A DNA stretch of 64,000 nucleotides from Shewanella psychromarinicola. Lineage in GTDB: Bacteria > Pseudomonadota > Gammaproteobacteria > Enterobacterales > Shewanellaceae. The position numbers were made by a program, and so were the translations under genes. Each line of letters begins with the position of its first letter. Position 1 is the stretch's first letter. The stretch is taken from contig NZ_CP034073.1 in NCBI RefSeq assembly GCF_003855155.1, forward strand, positions 682,001-746,000, in the 5' to 3' direction. The notes beneath the pieces are model-generated. The model was not told the origin of the DNA. It ran no database searches and worked only from the letters and a program-made list of their open reading frames with translations. This document shows, piece after piece, positions 28,384 through 36,231 of this stretch.

Positions 28384-30975
28384 TCAACGTTTTTCAATAT
28401 CGCCTTTAACGGCAAGTAACGTATTAGGATCTCGCATTAATGCTCGAACATCTTTGGCATCTGCACAGCTCATCGCTTTAGCAGCTATAAGCTGACACGC
28501 TTGCTGATTTAAATGACGCACTTGATGCTTCACTTCTGGAATTGAAGGCACACTCACAGACAGTTCATCAATACCTAAGCCGACCAAAATAGGCACAGCA
28601 TCTTTTTCGCCGGCCAATCCACCACAAATGCCAGCCCATTTACCTTTGGCATGCGCGGCCTTAACCGTCATATCGATCAGGCGTAATACTGCAGGATGCA
28701 ATCCATCAGCAATGGCAGCTAACTTAGGGTGTCCACGATCAATCGCTAAGGTATATTGAGTCAAATCATTAGTACCAATAGAGAAAAAGTCGACATGTTC
28801 AGCCAACACATCTGCCATCACGGCAGCCGATGGCACTTCAATCATGATGCCAATTTGGATCCCACTAATATCGATAGCCAATTTTTCGGCTTCTTCTTTT
28901 ACAACTTGTTTGGCTAACTTAAGCTCAAACAAAGACGCTACCATCGGGAACATAATGCGTAAGTTGCCCGCCTCAGCCGCTTTTAATAGCGCACGAACTT
29001 GTTGTCGTAATACTGCGGGCTTATCTAAACCGACACGGATACCACGCTCACCGAGGAATGGATTGTCTTCTTTCGGCAAAGGTAAATAGGCCAACGGCTT
29101 ATCTCCTCCTACATCTAGCGTACGCACAACTAGAGGACGCTGTCCTAACGTTTGCAGTACCGCACGATAGACTTGTTCCTGATCATCCTCTGAAGGTGCA
29201 ACTGATTGGTCTTGATAAAGGAATTCAGAACGCAATAAACCAACCGCTTCGCCTCCCATTTCAACTAATTTTTGGGCATCACTGACTTTAGCGATATTGC
29301 CGGCAATTTCAAATCGCACTCCATCTAAGGTAACGGCTGTCTCATCTTTGTGAGCGAAAGCCGAGGCTTTCTGCTGCTCAGCGGCATTTTTAATCACATC
29401 AAGTTGCGCAATTTCAGCTTCAGTTGGCGACAATAATAGATAACCTTTTGCTGTATCGAGTAACACCTCAGTACCGTGCAAGGTCATGATCTTAGCTTCA
29501 ACACCAGCCATAGCAGCAATACCCATTGCTCTAGCTAAAATAGCACTGTGGCTCGATGCCCCTCCTAAAGTAGTGCAAATGCCTTTAACGAATGCGGGGT
29601 TTAGTTTGGCAGTATCTGAAGGGGTTAAATCTTTAGCGACTAAAATAGTATTTTCGGGGAGTTCAGCCGGAATAGTATCTTGAGACAATCCTGCCATAAT
29701 GCGTGAAACCCGATTGCCAACATCGATAAGGTCTGTGGCACGTCCTGCGAGTAATGGGTTTTCCATTCCAGCAAGTTTGTCCGCTTGGCGACAAATACTC
29801 TTACTCCAAGCATAAGGGGCCGACTTACCTTGCTGTAATTCAATAATACAGTCATCGTACAAATCAGGATCTGACATTAGCTCTTGGTGGGCCACAAAAA
29901 TATCGGCTTTTTGCCCCATATCCTTGTTATGCAGCTCTTCAACCAGTTCGACTAAGGTTTGATTAGCCACCTTCATTGCATCGTCTAAAGTTTGCTGTTC
30001 AACCTGTGCATCGTCGGCAAAAGTGTCAAACTTAGGCACTTCAGCTTTAATCACGTATAAACGCCCTTTAACTTGACCGGGAGATGCCTCCACACCAATC
30101 AGCTGACGTGGATCTTGGCTCGTTTGTAGTAGTAGTGATGGTTCGGAAAAAGGATCGAAGTCGCTTTTAACGTTCTTAGTCACAAGTGAAGCATCGGCGC
30201 CCTCTTCACCTAAACCAGTGCTTATCGCCTCAGATAATGCTGCTATTGCCGCTTGCTGATCTTTACCTTTAGCGAGAATAACAATCTGCTCACCAAAAGC
30301 GATGTCTAACCCCATAAGACCAACCACACTTCGAGCATTTGCTTGCTTGCCTGCTTTATCAATCATCACGTCACAGTCAAATGCTTTAATCGCAGTGACA
30401 ATGGCAGCAGCAGGCCGAGCATGAATACCTGTCGGATTAATAACCACTATTGGCGCAGAACTAACCATGTCATCTGACTTTGTTACAGCACGAGCTGCCG
30501 CTGATACCTCTGCACTAAATAACAGATCGCCCGCGTTGACAAATTGTTCAGTCGTTGGTGTTAATGTAATAATTCTGGTCATATCCGTGAGCAGTATGAC
30601 GGTACGCAAACTTTTTACACCGCAACCCACTTTATCTAAATCCAGCTCAATCAGTGGCGTTTTAGCTTTTACAGCATCACCCACTTTCACTAATTCCTTA
30701 AATCCTTCGCCTTTCAATTTAACGGTATCGACACCTATATGAAGCAGAATTTCGATGCCAGTCGCCGTTAATAAAGTCACGGCATGCTTAGAAGGATGTA
30801 TTTGAGTAACGGTGGCGTCACATGGGGCGTGAAGAATGTTTTCTGTAGGGTCTATCGCTAATCCATCACCCACCATCTTTTGAGAAAATGCGGCATCAGG
30901 AACCTGACTCAGTGGACAGCACACCCCCGTAAAAGGGGCCAGCAAATGAATTGTGGTTGAAGTTTTTTTATTCAT
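28384..30975 (-). CDS. multiphosphoryl transfer protein: EIIA(Glc)-HPr-EI fusion
   Basis: All soluble phosphotransfer steps are in one 863-residue protein. Domain order: EIIA of the glucose (Crr) family (about 8-155, active His in ILLHIGVDTV); HPr (about 175-260, active His in GIHARPAAAI); enzyme I (about 290-863, phospho-His in GGASSHSAIL and the PEP-utilising C-terminal TIM barrel with LRSEFLYQD and ICGGLAGEK). It would take phosphate from PEP and pass it to the EIIB Cys of the neighbouring EIICB. The arrangement resembles NagF/FruB-type fusions, with a Crr-like EIIA at the N-terminus. With OprB and EIICB it completes a dedicated sugar uptake route. A 490-base leader with a perfect inverted repeat precedes it. 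Confidence 0.92.
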   Translation of the reverse strand: MNKKTSTTIHLLAPFTGVCCPLSQVPDAAFSQKMVGDGLAIDPTENILHAPCDATVTQIHPSKHAVTLLTATGIEILLHIGVDTVKLKGEGFKELVKVGDAVKAKTPLIELDLDKVGCGVKSLRTVILLTDMTRIITLTPTTEQFVNAGDLLFSAEVSAAARAVTKSDDMVSSAPIVVINPTGIHARPAAAIVTAIKAFDCDVMIDKAGKQANARSVVGLMGLDIAFGEQIVILAKGKDQQAAIAALSEAISTGLGEEGADASLVTKNVKSDFDPFSEPSLLLQTSQDPRQLIGVEASPGQVKGRLYVIKAEVPKFDTFADDAQVEQQTLDDAMKVANQTLVELVEELHNKDMGQKADIFVAHQELMSDPDLYDDCIIELQQGKSAPYAWSKSICRQADKLAGMENPLLAGRATDLIDVGNRVSRIMAGLSQDTIPAELPENTILVAKDLTPSDTAKLNPAFVKGICTTLGGASSHSAILARAMGIAAMAGVEAKIMTLHGTEVLLDTAKGYLLLSPTEAEIAQLDVIKNAAEQQKASAFAHKDETAVTLDGVRFEIAGNIAKVSDAQKLVEMGGEAVGLLRSEFLYQDQSVAPSEDDQEQVYRAVLQTLGQRPLVVRTLDVGGDKPLAYLPLPKEDNPFLGERGIRVGLDKPAVLRQQVRALLKAAEAGNLRIMFPMVASLFELKLAKQVVKEEAEKLAIDISGIQIGIMIEVPSAAVMADVLAEHVDFFSIGTNDLTQYTLAIDRGHPKLAAIADGLHPAVLRLIDMTVKAAHAKGKWAGICGGLAGEKDAVPILVGLGIDELSVSVPSIPEVKHQVRHLNQQACQLIAAKAMSCADAKDVRALMRDPNTLLAVKGDIEKR

Positions 30976-31465
30976 TGGAACTCCGAATTAAACACTTAAC
31001 TGAATAATATTAATGTTTTTTGCAGTGAAAATAGTAAAAATGAAAAGCTGCTGCTTACATGATTACCCACTACTCCCTTATCAATCTGACTATTAGTACA
31101 ACTAAATGAACATTTTTAAGGAGACCAACGATTACCACTCCTTAATGTGTAGGGACGACGATATTCTTTAGGTAAATATCACGGATAATTGCAGTGAATA
31201 CCTTAGTGATCTGGCACTAATTTACCAAAGGTAAGATGTGATGTCCCAACCAGATCTCCAAGATATGATATTGGTAACAAAATTACTTAATTGTTACCAA
31301 TATCCCAAAATGTTAACAACCCCCAGCGCAGATTGAAAACGTTACCTCTGTATTTAGCCTTGCGTTTATTCATCTATAATCGAATCTAAAACATCTACAA
31401 TAACGGTTACTTATATTAGCGTTAATTTAAGCTGTTTTAGAGTGCATGTTGTATTTCAGCTTTAG
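30976..31465. promoter_or_regulatory. promoter region of the PTS operon
   Basis: These 490 bases lie between oprB and the PTS fusion gene, both minus strand. They contain the 14-bp inverted repeat at 31267-31304. They also hold a weaker palindrome ttagtg-N6-cactaa at 31203-31220. The clustering of palindromes suggests transcription control of the PTS genes; the regulator cannot be named. Confidence 0.5.
31267..31304. promoter_or_regulatory. perfect 14-bp inverted repeat, putative operator
   Basis: gatattggtaacaa (31267-31280) and ttgttaccaatatc (31291-31304) are exact reverse complements separated by ten bases. No T-run follows on either strand, so a dimeric repressor or activator site is more likely than a terminator. 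It lies about 290 bases upstream of the EIIA-HPr-EI start. Confidence 0.65.
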
Positions 31466-32761
31466 TTAAAATGCAATATCACCTTTGAGAGTGACTACCC
31501 AAGCATCATTATTCTCACTGATACCACCGGGATTATGTATGTACTGAATTTCAGGACGAATAGCAGAATACTTAGTCACTTGAAATTTGTAATAGCTAGC
31601 AATGACCGTCTCTGTTTCCTGGATAGGCATATAAAGTGCGTGATTGTCATTATAAAGCTGAGCGCTATCAGCTATGCTATCGTTCACATGTAGGTATTTA
31701 GCGGCTAAGCCCCATTTATCTGTCGGACGAGCAGCAAATGGACCTTGATAATTCACCCCCAATGCCAATGATTTATCCACAGTAGTGATATCTTGATCGT
31801 TCAACGTCCCCATAAGGAACACACTAAGACCGCGGGCAGAATCACCATCTACAGAAGTAACCTGTTGCTCTGCGACAAAATAAGCGCCATCTTTACTGTC
31901 ATGTTGACGTGCTTTGCCACCATCAATAGTCAAGGGATTACCATCTTGATTGTAGTAAAGACCTTCACCTCCAACGGTATCATGCCAATAACCCAGTTTA
32001 TAAGTACCTGGTAAGTCATTGAGGTTGGGCATCCAAGCAAGTTCTACAGGAATCGTCACTCCCAAAGTGCCATGAGGACTGCCTAAATTAAGATTTTGAC
32101 TGTTTTTAAGCCAGCTTGGGTTCATTTGGTAAACCCCTGTCTTTACATACCATTCTGGCGCTAGCTTATACTTGACGACACCCGCCCATTGGCTTATAGG
32201 CCAGTTGTAAACCGTGGAATTAACATTACCGAATTGGGATCCACAGAATCCAAGATAGGCAAATTCACATTGGAAAGCACCAAATTCAGCGCCAACATTC
32301 ATACGGCCTAACTTAATATTGAGGTCGTCACTAAGTAGTTTTTGCTCATAATAAAACTCAGAAATACGGGTCACTCTGCCGCGGCCAAACACTTCTATAG
32401 ATTGCATTAACTGGCCGATTTCAGCTTTATCATTAATATTCTGGCTCTGCCCACCTCTATTGGTCAGTGCAACATGGAAGTTGGCATCGGATAAGTCTAA
32501 TAATTTTTCGAGGTCGAAGTTAACACCAAGAACGGTTTGATCGGCATAGCTAGTGGCATGATGTTGGCCACCTGTTAAGTTACCTCCGGTTTCGAAGGTA
32601 TAACCTAAGCTAACGTCGATACCGGCATTATGCATCTGGCTACGAATACCACCAATATCACCGAACAAATAGTTATCCGCAGAGAAATTGTCGGCTTGTA
32701 CTGAACTATTGCAAATAAGTAACAGTACTGAGGCTGTTATGAGAGAATTTATACTTTTCAT
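31466..32761 (-). CDS. oprB: OprB-family carbohydrate-selective porin
   Basis: The 431-residue outer-membrane protein has a signal peptide (1-23, ending SSVQA). The mature part is beta-strand-rich with aromatic-ended segments and ends in Phe (VVTLKGDIAF), typical of porins. Segments such as FGDIGGIRSQMHNAGIDVSL, ITRISEFYYEQ-like strands and ISQWAGVVKYKLAPEWYVKTG match the OprB pattern. It should let sugars across the outer membrane, upstream of the EIICB permease. It lies 490 bases upstream of the PTS fusion gene on the same strand, so it may have its own promoter. The sugar specificity is unknown. Confidence 0.88.
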   Translation of the reverse strand: MKSINSLITASVLLLICNSSVQADNFSADNYLFGDIGGIRSQMHNAGIDVSLGYTFETGGNLTGGQHHATSYADQTVLGVNFDLEKLLDLSDANFHVALTNRGGQSQNINDKAEIGQLMQSIEVFGRGRVTRISEFYYEQKLLSDDLNIKLGRMNVGAEFGAFQCEFAYLGFCGSQFGNVNSTVYNWPISQWAGVVKYKLAPEWYVKTGVYQMNPSWLKNSQNLNLGSPHGTLGVTIPVELAWMPNLNDLPGTYKLGYWHDTVGGEGLYYNQDGNPLTIDGGKARQHDSKDGAYFVAEQQVTSVDGDSARGLSVFLMGTLNDQDITTVDKSLALGVNYQGPFAARPTDKWGLAAKYLHVNDSIADSAQLYNDNHALYMPIQETETVIASYYKFQVTKYSAIRPEIQYIHNPGGISENNDAWVVTLKGDIAF

Positions 32762-33596
32762 TGAATACTTCTTTTAGTCAATTGGAAAGCGCAATGCATC
32801 GTCAAAAATAAATGCACTATTTGATGTAGCAAAATCGTTATTTTGTTTAAAAAAAATAGTAATTACAAAACGAGAATACAGTAATTAATTTACATACCAA
32901 TCTGAATGTGTTGATTATGAGCGCGTGATCTCATGTTGAAAATTGCCACTGTTCTTTCAGACACTCTTGAATTTAGTTGGCTTTTAGTTTGCATAACAAA
33001 CAATGTTTCTAACGCAATATAGATTCTAGTGGGAGCGCATAGATGAACAGGATTGCCAACGGATACGTTGGCAGAAAAACTCACTTGGAAGGAGTTACAG
33101 GTGCTAGTGAGGCTATATACCCGTGAGATGGAGTGATGGAGAGTTTGCGGTTATGAGTACCACTTACAAAGAATAAAACGCAACCTTACATCTGAGGCCA
33201 TATCATCATGCCAAATATGTGGGTTTTATTGCTCTTATTGCGGACGATATTGATTGACTGATTAACTTGGGCAGTTAACTCACCAACAATTGTGTTGCTT
33301 CTACCATAATAATGCATAATGACAACAGTAAAATCAAACACTTATTATATTTTATAAACATAACCTTACATAAAATTAAAGCATAAACCCGCATAAAACT
33401 AAAACCATCAATTAGTATCATCCGGCGTATAGTTTTATTACAACATATTAATAGATCATTTTAAGTGTTGGCTTTAATCTAGCAAAGTAGGTATAGCAAG
33501 CTTTCTGGAAGTTAATACACACTGTTAATAAGTGTGGCTTAACTCATTTCTGGACAAAAATGCGTTAGAGCTTAGGCTTTAAAGTTTATGGTTCGC
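32762..33596. other. intergenic region between oprB and the cassette-like array
   Basis: AT-rich, without a convincing gene. It should contain the oprB promoter. Near its left-hand cassette boundary, 33546-33570 (catttctggacaaaaatgcg plus ttaga) shows the inverted form of the ctaacgcatttt motif that also lies at the other end of the array. Confidence 0.4.
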
Positions 33597-33656
33597 ATTA
33601 TAACAAGTATGGCGAAACTGAGATTAACGCCGCAAAAACGATGACAGCCGTTATGC
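33597..33656 (-). other. attC-like site 3' of the AbiTii-like gene
   Basis: On the minus strand this 60-base stretch begins gcataac and ends gttataat, with weakly complementary inner arms (ggctgtcatcg / cgccatact). It starts 31 bases after the stop codon. Position, length and boundary boxes resemble integron cassette recombination sites, although the boxes deviate from the RYYYAAC/GTTRRRY consensus. Confidence 0.5.
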
Positions 33657-33687
33657 GTCTCATTGATTTGCACTGTTAAATTTACTA

Positions 33688-34575
33688 TTACGACAAACCA
33701 TAAAACTTACTAATACCTACCCCTAATACATTTGCAGCAGTAGCAAGAGAAATTGACCAGCTACCATCGGCTGCCTTAGACACCATATTCCCAATCCACG
33801 AACTAACCTTTGAACCAAATTGCTCGCTGGCAGAAGGCTCACCGTCCGCCTCAATAGCGGACTTCAAATTTGCAATATCAGACTTTTCTATTTGATGTTC
33901 AGTTAAATACTTTGCTAATTGTTCAAAATTATTAGATTCAGTAATGGTAAGGTTTAGATTTTGAGTCAACTCGCTATCCTTTACGTCTCCCAATACACCT
34001 TGAAAATTTGCTATATTAATGTTTGTACTCATACTTGCTCTTTTAACCTCATCAGGACTAAAACTCAGATTTTCACCAGTAACACCCTCTTGTTCCAGCT
34101 TTAAAGCCCACTGAAGGATCGTATTTCGTACACTATCAACAATTGGAATTAATGACGTCGCTGAGTAACTTAGCCGGAAAGGGAAGTCACTATTCATAAA
34201 GTTTTGTAACGAGGCTAGTTGTTCACCCGTAAATGGAATAGAAAACCCTTTACCATGCTTATCGATAATACTTTCAATTTCACCAACGGACTGACGAAAG
34301 TGAAAGACTGATAATGAATTTTCAATTTCATCGTCATCGATCTGTACAGGAATAAGCCCCCTTACAGGGTTAAAAGCACGAAGTGCACCTTTAATTTGTC
34401 TGTACAGTGGAACATTACTTCCCGCAATATAGCCATTCATTTCTGATTCTATCCACTGCCTTGATTCTTCAATAGATAGTTTAATAGATACTGTATACGC
34501 TTTCCGTAGCAAAGACTGAATTGAAATATTGTCATTCAATGCATCTGCTTGTATTTCTAGAATAATTGAACTCAT
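33688..34575 (-). CDS. AbiTii-domain protein, putative abortive-infection factor
   Basis: The N-terminal 90 residues (ILEIQADALNDNISIQSLLR ... ESRQWIESEMNGYIAGSNVP) match the AbiTii domain, named after Lactococcus abortive-infection proteins. The middle contains NINIANFQGVLGDVKDSELT (about 185-204), a segment often seen in AbiTii-type proteins, and the end is a short helical tail. No enzymatic motif is visible. It is the distal gene of three same-strand genes that are each followed by an attC-like site, starting 12 bases after the previous one. A phage-defence role is inferred from the domain name and context and is unproven. Confidence 0.72.
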   Translation of the reverse strand: MSSIILEIQADALNDNISIQSLLRKAYTVSIKLSIEESRQWIESEMNGYIAGSNVPLYRQIKGALRAFNPVRGLIPVQIDDDEIENSLSVFHFRQSVGEIESIIDKHGKGFSIPFTGEQLASLQNFMNSDFPFRLSYSATSLIPIVDSVRNTILQWALKLEQEGVTGENLSFSPDEVKRASMSTNINIANFQGVLGDVKDSELTQNLNLTITESNNFEQLAKYLTEHQIEKSDIANLKSAIEADGEPSASEQFGSKVSSWIGNMVSKAADGSWSISLATAANVLGVGISKFYGLS

Positions 34576-34587
34576 ACTTCTCCGTAA

Positions 34588-34645
34588 ATTTAACGTTCGT
34601 AGCAGGCGTACGGGTTTATGCGTCGCTTGCCTATGCTTGTTATGT
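34588..34645 (-). other. attC-like site between the HEPN-like and AbiTii-like genes
   Basis: The minus strand starts acataac, overlapping the TAA stop of the upstream gene, and ends gttaaat, 12 bases before the next ATG. Inner arms ataggcaagcg and cgcctgctac are imperfectly complementary. This tight gene-site-gene spacing is typical of cassettes. Confidence 0.55.
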
Positions 34646-35239
34646 TTTTATTCCCAGTTCTACGGCAGCGGTTTCATGCAGTACCTGCAATACAAAGATT
34701 GTTTGCTGGATATTCACTGACTCCGTACTTTTTTCGTAGATGTAGCGCCAGTTAACGAAAGCATGATTTATGCTTTTGAGATGGTCTTTAAATAGAATCC
34801 CGCTCTCTACCTCGTACCTGCTTTCAAAAGCTTTACTATTTTTGTTTATTCTATCTTTTACCTTATTCGGTAACGACTTAAATAATGCAGTTAGAACATG
34901 AGTCTCTTTGACTTCGCCATGAATTTCTAGAAGGCACTTGAGATACATTTCAGCACTGAAGGCTGCGTTAACAACAAATGGGCAAATGCCTTGGGGATTT
35001 CTGGGTAATGACTTTAAATCCTTTTCATATATATGCGCAGATGCATTTGCGAACGATTGAGCCTGATTATAGATAGTCTCTGATTTGGGTATATCTCGCC
35101 AAAACCCTTTTGATTTAAGGAGTTCTAGGGCTAGCCTCGCGGCTTCCTCTTGGTCATCGACATCTTTGACATAGCCTATTGGCTTGTTGTCACACATGAC
35201 TGTTTTCATACCTTCCGGTGGCGTGATGTAGATATCCAT
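34640..35239 (-). CDS. HEPN-like helical protein, putative
   Basis: The 199-residue protein is soluble and helical. The block FVVNAAFSAEMYLKCLLEIH (about 89-108), followed by ETHVLTALFKSLP and FVNWRYIYE, resembles HEPN-type proteins in which a helix pair precedes a short conserved C-terminal signature. The RNase-type R-x4-6-H motif is not clearly present. The stop codon overlaps the following attC-like site and the start lies 22 bases after the previous one. Assignment is by pattern only; function is unknown. The cassette setting, next to an AbiTii-like gene, makes a toxin or defence role possible. Confidence 0.55.
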   Translation of the reverse strand: MDIYITPPEGMKTVMCDNKPIGYVKDVDDQEEAARLALELLKSKGFWRDIPKSETIYNQAQSFANASAHIYEKDLKSLPRNPQGICPFVVNAAFSAEMYLKCLLEIHGEVKETHVLTALFKSLPNKVKDRINKNSKAFESRYEVESGILFKDHLKSINHAFVNWRYIYEKSTESVNIQQTIFVLQVLHETAAVELGIKT

Positions 35240-35261
35240 GTTTACCTCGATCTATCCTGAA

Positions 35262-35345
35262 ATATAACGCATCAAACACTGGCGCGTAAGTTGGCGCTAT
35301 TTTTGCTGCTTTTGGTTTTCAGAAAAAACGCGACAGTAGTTATGC
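35262..35345 (-). other. attC-like site, best preserved copy
   Basis: On the minus strand it starts gcataac and ends gttatat. The outer arms pair well: acgcat-aac-actg-cgcg at the 5' end matches cgcgccagtgtttgatgcgt at the 3' end, with a few extrahelical bases. The length is 84 bases. It lies 23 bases after one stop codon and 22 bases before the next start. Confidence 0.62.
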
Positions 35346-35368
35346 GTCCTGTGATTTGACTTGTAGAT

Positions 35369-36030
35369 TTATTTTTTTAGCACAGAAACAAGTCCGATTG
35401 CAGCACCAATTAAACCAGTACATAAAGTGAAGTAGAAAGCGATTACCTCACGTTTTGCCTTTTGTTCGTCTCTTATTTTAGACCTCAAATAATGAATACC
35501 ATTTAACGTTAAAATTTTAACTGATCCACTCTCATCACCAAAGTCATGAGTGGTGAACATAAGTGCGTCATCTTGAGCAGGCATTGGAATAAGTAATGAG
35601 TCAGCTTTATATTTAAAATATGCAGTTTTTATGTACTCTATCCACATGTCTAAATCATGTTGCTGAGAAGACAAAAAAGATAAATGTCCTTGATCATCTT
35701 TACCTTCATAACTTTTTTCTATTTCAACGTATTCCTTTTCAAGCTTCGCAACTTCTTTTTTTTAAGAATGCAGCTCTTTTCGATACTTTAGATACGCGAG
35801 CATATAATCTCCGAATAAATCTAACGCCATATTCAATAGCAGCACGATAACGTTCCAGGCTGCTCAATTCATACTCCAAAGATAGCATCGCTAAGTCATT
35901 GTTGTAAATGCAATATTTGTCTAGAACACATAAATAATGCTGCCGGACAAAGAATGCGTCTTTGTTTACGAGGCCTATACAACACTTTTTAATATTTCTT
36001 AGTAGATTGATATCTGTGGGTTTTCTCGAA
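35369..36030 (-). pseudogene. frameshifted gene for a tail-anchored hypothetical protein
   Basis: One minus-strand frame (from 36030: TDINLLRNIKKCCIGL ... RFIRRLYARVSKVSKRAAFL) breaks at a run of eight A (35763-35756 on the minus strand). Removing one A joins it to the frame ending at 35369 (KKEVAKLEKEYVEIEKSYEG ... FYFTLCTGLIGAAIGLVSVL), which ends with a membrane helix. The joined protein of about 220 residues would be a helical, coiled-coil-rich protein with a C-terminal membrane anchor. No ATG, GTG or TTG was found at the 5' end of the first frame, so the start is lost or unrecognised. It is followed by the best attC-like site. Family unknown. Confidence 0.55.
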
Positions 36031-36056
36031 TGTTACAAAATTATCTATGCGTAAAA

Positions 36057-36085
36057 GCTAATTTTACGCATCCTTTGACGCCAGA
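36057..36085. other. perfect 10-bp inverted repeat
   Basis: The sequence atgcgtaaaa gctaa ttttacgcat forms a hairpin with a five-base loop. It lies between the cassette-like array and the group II intron. No T-run of a normal terminator follows. Confidence 0.45.
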
Positions 36086-36231
36086 ATCATCTCAATTTGG
36101 GGCAAATCAGTTATACCTGTATAGGCAATCAGCCTTTTGGGCGGCAAGTAAAGCGGCCAAGAAAGATTTGAAAAAATAAGGCGCTTTTGGTTGGCTCTAA
36201 ACCGCCTCAGTGCTATCACTAACGCATTTTG

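Noticed and set aside
31203..31220. ttagtg-N6-cactaa as a CRP site
   Set aside because: Symmetrical, but it lacks the tgtga/tcaca core, so I do not call it CRP.
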